DNA of 7,553 nucleotides, taken from NCBI GenBank assembly GCA_029263435.1, contig JAJCXL010000495.1, positions 1 to 7,553 of the forward strand, in the 5' to 3' direction. The stretch is from Acidobacteriota bacterium. Lineage in GTDB: Bacteria; Acidobacteriota; Vicinamibacteria; Marinacidobacterales; SMYC01. The notes beneath the pieces were generated by a model that made no database searches, had not been told where the DNA came from, and was given only the letters and a program-made list of their open reading frames with translations. The translations under genes and the position numbers were made by a program. Positions 1 to 6,241 of this stretch are shown piece after piece; within the stretch, counting starts at the first letter, position 1, and each line of letters starts with the position of its first letter.

Positions 1-135
1 CCCGCGAACGCGCTCGTCAAGCCCGGGATTCAGTGGTCGACCGCGGTGCCTCTCATCCTGGGGGTCTTGTTCGTGCCGACGGGTTGGATTCTTTTTCGCG
101 GACTCCGATCACAAGGCGCTAACGGGAGGGCTTGA
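1..135 (+). CDS. C-terminal fragment of an unidentified membrane protein
   Basis: Frame 1 is open from the first base to a TGA at 133-135, giving 44 residues of the end of a gene that starts left of the window. The visible part has a short polar stretch, one hydrophobic segment of about 18 residues (roughly residues 15-32, including VPLILGVLFVPTGWILF), then a short basic tail (RGLRSQGANGRA). This is what the last transmembrane helix of an integral membrane protein looks like, with the basic tail probably cytoplasmic. I do not recognise the family. Frame 2 is also open to 139 but gives a Ser/Arg/Cys-rich sequence unlike a protein. The gene converges on the molybdenum hydroxylase large subunit, with only 22 bases between the two stop codons. 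Confidence 0.5.
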   Translation, partial: PANALVKPGIQWSTAVPLILGVLFVPTGWILFRGLRSQGANGRA

Positions 136-148
136 ATAGAGCCCTCTC
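124..148. terminator. Candidate stem-loop between convergent genes
   Basis: Bases 124-132 (GGGAGGGCT) pair with 140-148 (AGCCCTCTC) over nine positions, one of them G-U, around a seven-base loop that contains the stop codon of the rightward fragment. Its place between two convergent stop codons fits a bidirectional terminator. No T-run follows on either strand, so it is not a classical intrinsic terminator, and a chance fold is possible. Confidence 0.35.
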
Positions 149-157
149 AATGACGCC

Positions 158-2281
158 CTAAATTCGGATCGGAAGCTGTCGGATGCGCTTGCCGGTGAGA
201 GCGAACACTGCATTCGCTACCGCGGGCGCGATGGGCGGAACCCCCGGCTCTCCCGCTCCGGTCGGAGATTCGGAGCTCTGGACGATATGGACCTCGATCT
301 CGGGCATCTCGTCCATCCGCAGCACGGGATAGTCGTGGAAGTTGCTCTGCTGCGCGCGGCCCTTCTCGAGCGTGATCTCGCCATGAAGCGCCGCCGTGAG
401 CCCGAAAACGATCGCGCTCTCCATCTGGGCCTCGACGTTCCACGGGTTGACCGCGATGCCGCAATCGACCGCACAAGTGACTTTGTGAACCCGCACCCTG
501 CCGTTATCCACCGATACTTCAGCCACTTCGGCCACGAAGCTTTCGAATGATTTACGCATCGCGATGCCCCGAGCCCTTCCTTCCGGGAGGGGAGTACCCC
601 AGCCGGCCTTCTCCGCGGCCAGATCCAACACTCTTAGGTGTCGCGGTTCATCGGCGAGTAGTTTCTTGCGGAGCTCGTAAGGATCGTGGCCGCCTGCGTG
701 CGCGACTTCGTCCAAGAAGCTCTCATTGACGAAGCCGGTATGGGTGTGACCGACCGATCGCCACCAAAGCACGGTGAGACGTTTCTTGGCATTGGTGAGC
801 TCGACCCGGCGGTTGTCGATTGCATAGGGCATATGGGCAGCGCCTTCCACCGAAGCGTCGTCGATCCCGTTTTTCATCATCGCGCCCATCGGGGTTCCGG
901 CCATGATCGATTCGCCGACCAAGTGTTGATGCCACGCGACGGGCAAGCCCTCGGCGTCGAGCCCGGCTTTCAGCCGGTGCAGAAACATCGGGCGGTAGTA
1001 GCCGCCCTGGATGTCGTCCTCGCGGGTCCAAATCGTTTTGACCGGCACGCTTTCTCCGTTGGCGACCTGGACCGCTTCGGCGACGAAGTCAGCGCTGAAG
1101 TTCGTACGTCGCCCGAACCCACCGCCGAGGAGGGTCGTGTGGACCTTGATCCGCTCGGGAGCCAACCCGGTGATCTGCGCGGCGACCATTTGATCGATCG
1201 ACTGGCCTTGGGTGCCCGCCCAAATGTCACATCCGTCTTCGCGGACGTGAGCGGTGGCGTTGAGTGGCTCCATCGGCGCGTGAGCGAGGTAAGGGACTTC
1301 GTAGACCGCGTCGAGGGTCTTGGCCGCTCCGGCGAGAGCACCCGCAGTGTCACCCTCGTCTTCCGCGACGTTTCCGGCCTTCTCCGAGAGCGCGCTGTAC
1401 TCCGCACGAAGCGACTCAGTGGAGAGGGTGCCGTTCTCGCCGTCGTCCCACTCGATCTCGAGCAGGTCGCGGGCCATACGGGCGGACCAGAAGTCCTTGG
1501 CTAGAATGGCGACACCGGTCGCAATCCGCTTCACCTTGACCACTCCCGGATAGGCTTCGGCCTTGGACGCATCGAAACGAACGAGCGTCCCGCCGCAGAC
1601 GGGCGCATGGGCGACGACGGCAGTGAGCATGCCCGGAAGGCTGATGTCCATACCGAACTCCGCCGAGCCATCGACTTTGCTGGGTCCTTCGATGCGCTTG
1701 ACGTTGGTGCCGATTATTTTGAAATCTTTGGGATCTTTTAGCGGTGCCGCTGTGGGCACGGGGAGCTCGGCCGCTGCCATCGCGAGCTCTCCGTACGAAG
1801 CTCTCTTGTCGCCGAACACCACGTGTCCGTTGTCGGTGGTGAGCTTTGCTTTGTCGACGTCCCACTCGCGGGCCGCCGCGTCCACGAGCATGGCCCGGGC
1901 AGTGGCGCCGGCTTCGCGGAACTGCTGCCAGGACGAAATGATGCTCGTGCTGCCGCCTGTGATCTGCATCTTGAAGACCGGGTGCGCGTATTCCGGTGCG
2001 ACAGGGGCGGGCTCGATGCGGATGGTGGTCCAATCGGCATCGAGCTCTTCGGCGATCAGCATGGGAAGGGAGGTGTAGACCCCCTGGCCCATCTCGGATT
2101 TGTTCACGATGATGGTAATGACGTCATCGGTCGAGATGCGAATGAACGCGTTGGGAGAAAACGGCTCGGCGGCCAGGAGCCGTCCTTGGGGACCACTGGG
2201 ACGCGCATAGAAACCGAGAACGAATCCGGAGACCGCGGCGGCGCTCGTCGTCTTGATGAAGCTACGTCGGGTGGTGCTCAT
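158..2281 (-). CDS. Molybdenum hydroxylase large subunit, IorB-like, Tat-exported
   Basis: A 707-residue molybdopterin-binding subunit of the xanthine oxidase family, closest in layout to the isoquinoline 1-oxidoreductase beta subunit. It would bind Mo-molybdopterin cytosine dinucleotide and hydroxylate an N-heterocycle or oxidise an aldehyde, passing electrons to the [2Fe-2S] subunit encoded just upstream. The N-terminus TTRRSFIK followed by a hydrophobic run to about residue 37 is a Tat signal, so the folded heterodimer should be periplasmic. Seen motifs: TGGSTSI (108-114), HAPMEPLNATAH (334-345), GGGFGRR (386-392), and near the C-terminus GAGEPGVPPIAP (675-686), where Glu678 is the expected catalytic base. 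Full family length, no break. The start is the ATG at 2281, overlapping the small-subunit stop as ATGA; a longer frame reaching 2362 only shadows that subunit. The true substrate is unknown. No cytochrome c acceptor or cofactor-insertion (XdhC-like) gene lies in the window. Confidence 0.92.
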   Translation of the reverse strand: MSTTRRSFIKTTSAAAVSGFVLGFYARPSGPQGRLLAAEPFSPNAFIRISTDDVITIIVNKSEMGQGVYTSLPMLIAEELDADWTTIRIEPAPVAPEYAHPVFKMQITGGSTSIISSWQQFREAGATARAMLVDAAAREWDVDKAKLTTDNGHVVFGDKRASYGELAMAAAELPVPTAAPLKDPKDFKIIGTNVKRIEGPSKVDGSAEFGMDISLPGMLTAVVAHAPVCGGTLVRFDASKAEAYPGVVKVKRIATGVAILAKDFWSARMARDLLEIEWDDGENGTLSTESLRAEYSALSEKAGNVAEDEGDTAGALAGAAKTLDAVYEVPYLAHAPMEPLNATAHVREDGCDIWAGTQGQSIDQMVAAQITGLAPERIKVHTTLLGGGFGRRTNFSADFVAEAVQVANGESVPVKTIWTREDDIQGGYYRPMFLHRLKAGLDAEGLPVAWHQHLVGESIMAGTPMGAMMKNGIDDASVEGAAHMPYAIDNRRVELTNAKKRLTVLWWRSVGHTHTGFVNESFLDEVAHAGGHDPYELRKKLLADEPRHLRVLDLAAEKAGWGTPLPEGRARGIAMRKSFESFVAEVAEVSVDNGRVRVHKVTCAVDCGIAVNPWNVEAQMESAIVFGLTAALHGEITLEKGRAQQSNFHDYPVLRMDEMPEIEVHIVQSSESPTGAGEPGVPPIAPAVANAVFALTGKRIRQLPIRI

Positions 2282-2760
2282 TTCGTCACCGCCTCGCCAC
2301 GCATGGCGGCAGCCGCTTTCTTGATGGCGCAGCGAATGCGTCCGTAGGTTCCGCAACGGCAAATGTTTCCGCTCATCGCGGTGTTGATGTCGTCTTCGGT
2401 GGGCTCAGGTGTCGTGGCGATCAGCTCTGCCGCGGACATGATCTGTCCAGATTGGCAGTAGCCGCACTGGACGACGTCATCCTCGAGCCACGCTTGCTGG
2501 AGCGGATGGAGACCACCGGGTGCGTCCGCGCCGAGACCTTCGATCGTCGTGATCTCCGTGTCCGCGACCGTAGCGACCGGCGTGACGCAGGTCCTTGTCG
2601 CGGCGCCGTCGACATGGACGGTGCAAGCGCCGCATTGGGAGATACCGCACCCGTATTTGGTGCCCGTCATCCCGAGCGTGTCTCTCAGGACCCACAACAG
2701 CGGGGTCTGGGGGTCGACGTCGACTTCGCGACGTTCGCCGTTGATATTCAATGAGATCAT
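2278..2760 (-). CDS. Molybdenum hydroxylase [2Fe-2S] small subunit, IorA-like
   Basis: A 160-residue iron-sulfur subunit, the usual length for IorA/CoxS-type proteins. It carries electrons from the molybdenum centre in the partner subunit to an external acceptor. The N-terminal plant-ferredoxin-like domain holds Cys38, Cys43, Cys46 and Cys58 (GCGISQCGAC, then RTC). The C-terminal helical domain holds Cys99 and Cys102 (CGYC) and Cys134 and Cys136 (CRCG), so both clusters are complete. Cys144 is an additional cysteine. There is no signal peptide, so it should be carried out of the cytoplasm by the Tat signal of the large subunit. The start at 2760 is set by AAGGAG at 2771-2766, five bases before the ATG; the upstream ATG-like extension to 2814 has no such site. 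The stop overlaps the start of the large-subunit gene by four bases, indicating translational coupling. Confidence 0.93.
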   Translation of the reverse strand: MISLNINGERREVDVDPQTPLLWVLRDTLGMTGTKYGCGISQCGACTVHVDGAATRTCVTPVATVADTEITTIEGLGADAPGGLHPLQQAWLEDDVVQCGYCQSGQIMSAAELIATTPEPTEDDINTAMSGNICRCGTYGRIRCAIKKAAAAMRGEAVTK

Positions 2761-2765
2761 CGAGT

Positions 2766-2771
2766 CTCCTT
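2766..2771 (-). promoter_or_regulatory. Shine-Dalgarno site deciding the small-subunit start
   Basis: AAGGAG on the minus strand lies five bases before the ATG at 2760. It is the strongest ribosome binding site of the leftward block and favours this start over one at 2814. Confidence 0.75.
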
Positions 2772-2812
2772 CACGGCTCGTGGCGGGGTCGACACCGCCG
2801 GTACTTCGAATC

Positions 2813-2836
2813 ACATCCTAGCAACTTGTAGGATGT
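2813..2836. promoter_or_regulatory. 8-bp inverted repeat upstream of the hydroxylase genes
   Basis: ACATCCTA (2813-2820) and TAGGATGT (2829-2836) form a perfect inverted repeat with an eight-base spacer. It sits in the 75-base gap ahead of the Mo-hydroxylase start and touches the stop codon of the 74-residue gene. It could be a dimeric regulator operator, or a weak stem-loop at the end of the upstream gene. No T-run follows it in the direction of transcription, which speaks against an intrinsic terminator. Confidence 0.4.
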
Positions 2837-3060
2837 CAGGTGTTATCGGGTCGATCGATCAGACGCTCCGCCAGTCTCGAGGCGACGTCCTCGCCTATCT
2901 CTCGGGCGTAAAGGATGTTGATCTCGACCCGACGGAGCTCTCCGATATCCAAGGGGTCGAGTCGGTCGATCAGCCACGCTTCAGGCGTCTTCTTCGTGAG
3001 TATCGTTTTGTACTGCCACTCGGTGTTACCTGGGCGCGAGCGAAACGCGATCGTCAGCAT
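2836..3060 (-). CDS. Small conserved-looking protein of unknown function (74 residues)
   Basis: I do not recognise this protein. It is 74 residues, soluble, without a signal peptide, membrane segment or cysteine. The N-terminal part (residues 1-24) looks like short strands with aromatic residues (Phe6, Trp15, Tyr17). The second half (about 41-70) is rich in Glu, Arg and aliphatic residues and likely helical, with ELRRVEINILYAREIGEDVA as its core. Codon third positions are GC-rich as in its neighbours, supporting a real gene. I chose the ATG at 3060, with GGGAG ten bases upstream; a GTG at 3078 opens the same frame but has no ribosome site. It lies 46 bases after the MATE gene and 75 before the Mo-hydroxylase genes, so it may be co-transcribed with either. 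A small regulator or accessory protein is possible, but nothing shows it. Confidence 0.6.
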   Translation of the reverse strand: MLTIAFRSRPGNTEWQYKTILTKKTPEAWLIDRLDPLDIGELRRVEINILYAREIGEDVASRLAERLIDRPDNT

Positions 3061-3106
3061 CCATCTCACGCTCCCCACTGTACACCAAGATCCGCGCTCG
3101 TTCTGG

Positions 3107-4447
3107 CTACGAAAGCGTCAACGTGGCCCACCGGCCACGCCACACCGCATAGCCTTTCCCCAATGCCTTCGCGAAGCTCGTCAAGTTGAGAATCCACCAA
3201 ATGCCGGGCGCGCCGAAACCCAAAGGAAACGCGACGATCCAGGCGAGCGGGATGCGCATCGCGTTGATCGGAGCCGAGTAGAGAAACACGGTCCGCGTAT
3301 CCCCCGCACCCGCGAGAACCCCTTCTGCCAAGGATTCCCAAGAGACGAAGAGTTGAGAAAAAGCCAGCACGACCGCGTACTGGGTCGCGGCGAAGTGGAC
3401 CGCGGGATCCTGGGTGAACAGTCCCGTCAACCATTCTCCGCCAAACCAAAACACGAGATTCGCGATGCTACCCGCGATGGTGGCGACCGGTAGCGCGAGA
3501 CGCACCGTGGCGAAGGCGAGCTCACGACGACCCGCGCCGAGATAGCGCCCCACGAGCGACGCCACCGCGATGGACAGGCCGTGAAAGATTGGCCAGGTGA
3601 TGCCTTCGAGCGCGGAGAAGCCGATGCCGAGGGCGGCATTGATCTCGGGACCCAGCGGGGAGATGGACGTTCTCAGCATCGCCCAGTAGACCCCGGCATA
3701 GGCAGCCACCCCGAGCGCCATGGGAGCTCCCACTCGCAGTACCGATCGAAGCTCGGGGGTGATCCGGACTTGCCGAGGACTCACCCCCGTGATGCGAAAC
3801 AAGAAAACGAGACCGAGTCCGGTGGCGCAGGCCCGCGAGCCGTTCGATGCTAACGCCGCGCCGACGATGCCGAGTCCCGCGCCATGGATCAAAAGAGGTG
3901 TCAAAACGATGTTGAGCGCGAGCGAGATCCCGTGCAGGAGCATCGGAGTCCGCGCGTTCCCCATCGCGAGGAAGCTCTGATCGATGACCGGCGTCAGGAC
4001 CAACGGCAAGATGGTCCAAGAGAGTGTTCGCAAATAGCGAGCGCACTCCGAGGCCGCATCACCGGAAAGTCCGAGCGAGGAGGCGATGAGCTCGGCACCG
4101 AGAACACCTGCCGTCATGACGACCACGGTGACCACGAGCGCGCCCGCGAGGCTCGTCCCGATGACGCGTTGGCGCCTTTCGGTATCGCCCGCCCCGGTCG
4201 CTCGCGCGACGAGAGGGCCGGTCCCGGCTGCGACGAGCTCGAACGTCGCGAAAAAAAAGATCAAGACGAAGACAGAAGAGCCGATCGCGGCTTGGCTCGC
4301 GGTCGACACGCCCTGGATGAAATATTGATCCACGACCCGGTAGCCGTTGGTCAGGACCGTGAACGCGGCACTCGGAACGGCGAGCTGGAGCAGTGTCCGG
4401 GTCGAAAGCGGTGGGATGGATTCCGGCTCGAGCACGCGCTGTTGCAC
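3107..4447 (-). CDS. MATE family efflux transporter
   Basis: A 446-residue inner-membrane protein of the MATE (multidrug and toxic compound extrusion) family, normally a Na+- or H+-driven antiporter that exports cationic drugs and metabolites. The sequence shows about twelve hydrophobic segments in two six-helix halves. The first helix (about 19-44) ends in the family-like VVDQYFI. Cytoplasmic loops carry the repeated glycine-rich signatures ARATGAGDTERR (81-92), LGAGRRELA (303-311) and GAGDTRT (379-385). Length is typical. The start is uncertain: the GTG at 4447 is the longest choice, while a GTG at 4435 lies eleven bases after an AAGG; I see no ATG nearby. It is 84 bases after the amidohydrolase gene and 46 before the small unknown gene. 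Its substrate could be a compound handled by the neighbouring enzymes, but that is inference. Confidence 0.9.
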   Translation of the reverse strand: MQQRVLEPESIPPLSTRTLLQLAVPSAAFTVLTNGYRVVDQYFIQGVSTASQAAIGSSVFVLIFFFATFELVAAGTGPLVARATGAGDTERRQRVIGTSLAGALVVTVVVMTAGVLGAELIASSLGLSGDAASECARYLRTLSWTILPLVLTPVIDQSFLAMGNARTPMLLHGISLALNIVLTPLLIHGAGLGIVGAALASNGSRACATGLGLVFLFRITGVSPRQVRITPELRSVLRVGAPMALGVAAYAGVYWAMLRTSISPLGPEINAALGIGFSALEGITWPIFHGLSIAVASLVGRYLGAGRRELAFATVRLALPVATIAGSIANLVFWFGGEWLTGLFTQDPAVHFAATQYAVVLAFSQLFVSWESLAEGVLAGAGDTRTVFLYSAPINAMRIPLAWIVAFPLGFGAPGIWWILNLTSFAKALGKGYAVWRGRWATLTLS

Positions 4448-4483
4448 CTTAGCAAAAGGGTGAGCGGCACGCGGAGCCCGTGG

Positions 4484-4516
4484 TCGCGCCCGTCGCGGGC
4501 GCGAGCCTCTTCGAGG
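4484..4516. terminator. Two tandem stem-loops after the amidohydrolase gene
   Basis: TCGCGCCCG (4484-4492) pairs with CGGGCGCGA (4496-4504) as a nine-base-pair GC-rich stem with a three-base loop. Directly beside it CCTC (4506-4509) pairs with GAGG (4513-4516). They lie in the 84-base gap between the amidohydrolase stop and the MATE start. No T-run follows at once; the nearest is four T's at about 4457-4454 on the minus strand. This may be an attenuator or a stabilising 3' stem rather than a full terminator, which would leave the MATE gene partly co-transcribed. Confidence 0.45.
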
Positions 4517-4531
4517 TGCGGACGCCTTGCC

Positions 4532-6196
4532 TTACTCTGTGGTCTTGTGGCCGACCACGGACCCTTGAAGGTGGCCGGTATATTGGCCTTGATCGATGAC
4601 GAGCTCGCCGCCAATCACGACATAGCGCATGCCTTCGCTGTAGTGGTCCATTTCCTCGAACGTCGCCCGATCCGCGATCGTGGCCAAGTCGAACACGACG
4701 ATGTCGGCATGGTGGCCGGTTTGGATGCGACCGCGATCCTCCCACCCCATGATCTGAGCGGGGAGCGAGGTCGCTTTGCGGATGAACGCCGGCAAGGAGA
4801 TCACTTTCTCGTCGAGCACGTATTTGCGCATGACCCGAGGAAACGTGCCGTAAGAGCGAGGATGTCGGCCTGGAAGCCCGGAGCCGTCGGTGGCGACGGT
4901 GATGTAGTCGCGCGTCAAGTAGTAGCGGATGTCGTCCTCCGACATCGAATAGGAGCGGATGCGGGCGTCATTCTCGAGCTGAAGATAGTGCGCGGTCTCG
5001 TAGAGCGTCTCGTCTCTGAGAGCATTTATCTCCGCGAGGCTCTTGCCGACATAAGCCGGGCGAGCGTTGAAACGGGACACGAACATGTTCTCGGCTCCGC
5101 CTCGCGCCAAGATCTCATGAAGGACATCTTTTTCGACGAGTGCCGCGAAGTGATCGTCGGTGTCCATTTTCTCGCGGATGCGGTCTTTTAGCTGTTTGAC
5201 GCGGGTCGCCGCGTCTTCAGAGGAGAACGGGATCGACTCGCGAAAATAGGGCTCCCATTTGAACAGCTGGGTGTTCGAGTCGGGGCCCGACGAGATGTAG
5301 GGATATTGATCCGCTGTCACCTGCAGTCCTTCGTCTCTAGCCTTCTCGATGAGTGCGCTCGCTTCGCGGCTCTTTCCCCAAAACGGCACGCCCGTCGCTT
5401 TGATGTGCGCGATGTGGACCGGAATGCCGGCTTCACGCGAGATGTGAATCATCTCTGAGACCGCGTCGAGTAGGGTCACTCGGGGCGAGGGGTCACTCTC
5501 GACCCACCAGAGAGAGCGCGTGCCTTCGCTTCGCATGTGGGAGGCGAACATCCCGTCATATTCGGCGACGACTTTGCCGAGCTCGATGATCTCCTCCGTC
5601 GTGATGAAGTGCCCGGCCCAATAGTCGAGGGCTGAGGCGATCCCGTAGGCGCCGCCTTCCATCGCCCGGCGAACGAGGCGTTTCATCTCCTCCATCTCTT
5701 CAGGGGTGGGGGTGGCGAACGGATCGGCCATGACTTCTTGACGGATATTCGAGATCCCCACGAACATGGCGGCGTTCGTGCCGATGCCGCTCGTGGTCCA
5801 TTTCTCGACTTTGTCGGTGATGCGTTGGTCGCGCCCCCATACACTTCCCTCGCTGAATACGACCGTCGTGATCCCCTGCATCAGGTTGTTGACGGTTGCT
5901 TTCGCCCGCTGGTCCTCGTGATCGAAGCCCGAGTTCGCGTGAGAATGCATGTCGATGAAACCCGGTGCCACGTAGAGTCCGGTGGCGTCGATGACCCGAG
6001 AAGCGTCTGCGGTGTCGAGGTGTCCGACGGCAGCAATGCGTCCATCCCGGATGGCAACGTCTCGCGCGAACCAGGGATTGCCCGACCCGTCGAGGACCCT
6101 TCCGCCTCGAATGAGTAGGTCGTAGGCGGGCTGGGATGAGGCGAGGGGGGTGAATGCGAACGAGAGCGAGATCAGAAGCAATGCGGCCTTGTTCAT
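4532..6196 (-). CDS. Secreted amidohydrolase, N-acyl-D-amino-acid deacylase family
   Basis: A 554-residue metal-dependent amidohydrolase of the D-aminoacylase group, which removes the acyl group from N-acyl-D-amino acids. The N-terminus (MNKAALLLISLSFAFTPLASSQ) is a Sec signal with no lipobox cysteine, so the enzyme is likely periplasmic. Metal-site motifs: HSH at 84-86 in GFIDMHSHANSG, His220 in ASHMRSEG, His264 in VHIAHIK, and Asp437 in VATDGSG, the likely catalytic aspartate. The C-terminal part (about 490-545, GHHADIVVFD onward) returns to the small beta domain begun near residue 24. The family's usual metal-binding Cys is not seen; the matching stretch reads VVFSEGSVWG with Glu116, and the Asp usually following HxHx is Asn88. 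It is longer than typical cytosolic members (about 480), partly through the signal. The start at 6196 gives the signal peptide; a longer frame to 6235 would bury it. Acyl and amino-acid preference are unknown; an exported peptidase-like or lactone/amide hydrolase role is an alternative. Confidence 0.87.
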   Translation of the reverse strand: MNKAALLLISLSFAFTPLASSQPAYDLLIRGGRVLDGSGNPWFARDVAIRDGRIAAVGHLDTADASRVIDATGLYVAPGFIDMHSHANSGFDHEDQRAKATVNNLMQGITTVVFSEGSVWGRDQRITDKVEKWTTSGIGTNAAMFVGISNIRQEVMADPFATPTPEEMEEMKRLVRRAMEGGAYGIASALDYWAGHFITTEEIIELGKVVAEYDGMFASHMRSEGTRSLWWVESDPSPRVTLLDAVSEMIHISREAGIPVHIAHIKATGVPFWGKSREASALIEKARDEGLQVTADQYPYISSGPDSNTQLFKWEPYFRESIPFSSEDAATRVKQLKDRIREKMDTDDHFAALVEKDVLHEILARGGAENMFVSRFNARPAYVGKSLAEINALRDETLYETAHYLQLENDARIRSYSMSEDDIRYYLTRDYITVATDGSGLPGRHPRSYGTFPRVMRKYVLDEKVISLPAFIRKATSLPAQIMGWEDRGRIQTGHHADIVVFDLATIADRATFEEMDHYSEGMRYVVIGGELVIDQGQYTGHLQGSVVGHKTTE

Positions 6197-6203
6197 GGCC
6201 CTT

Positions 6204-6209
6204 TTAATA
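6204..6209 (-). promoter_or_regulatory. Possible extended -10 box close to the amidohydrolase start
   Basis: TATTAA on the minus strand is preceded by TGA (an extended -10 pattern, TGnTATTAA) and ends exactly seven bases before the ATG at 6196. If used, transcription would begin at or near the start codon. An AAGGG also lies just before the ATG but is too close for good ribosome binding. No convincing -35 is seen. Confidence 0.3.
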
Positions 6210-6241
6210 TCACCCCTTACTCGTGAAAGCGACACTCTTCC

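Noticed and set aside
686..1504. 272-codon open frame on the plus strand inside the Mo-hydroxylase large subunit
   Set aside because: It is antisense to a gene with clear family motifs, has no domain I recognise, and long antisense frames are expected in GC-rich genes.
2278..2362. Longer start (2362) for the Mo-hydroxylase large subunit
   Set aside because: The extra 27 residues only shadow the small-subunit C-terminus and would bury the Tat signal; the ATGA overlap start at 2281 fits.
2833..3189. 118-codon plus-strand frame opposite the 74-residue gene
   Set aside because: Its first half looks protein-like, but it has no ribosome site, its third-position GC is lower, and its second half is a low-complexity shadow of the MATE gene end.
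3884..5191. 435-codon plus-strand open frame spanning the MATE gene, the gap and the amidohydrolase gene
   Set aside because: Its product is rich in Arg, Asp and Gly with no domain, and it lies opposite two well-supported genes; it reflects codon bias of the other strand.
6197..6235. Longer start (6235) for the amidohydrolase
   Set aside because: It would place 13 charged residues ahead of a clear Sec signal peptide and has no ribosome site.
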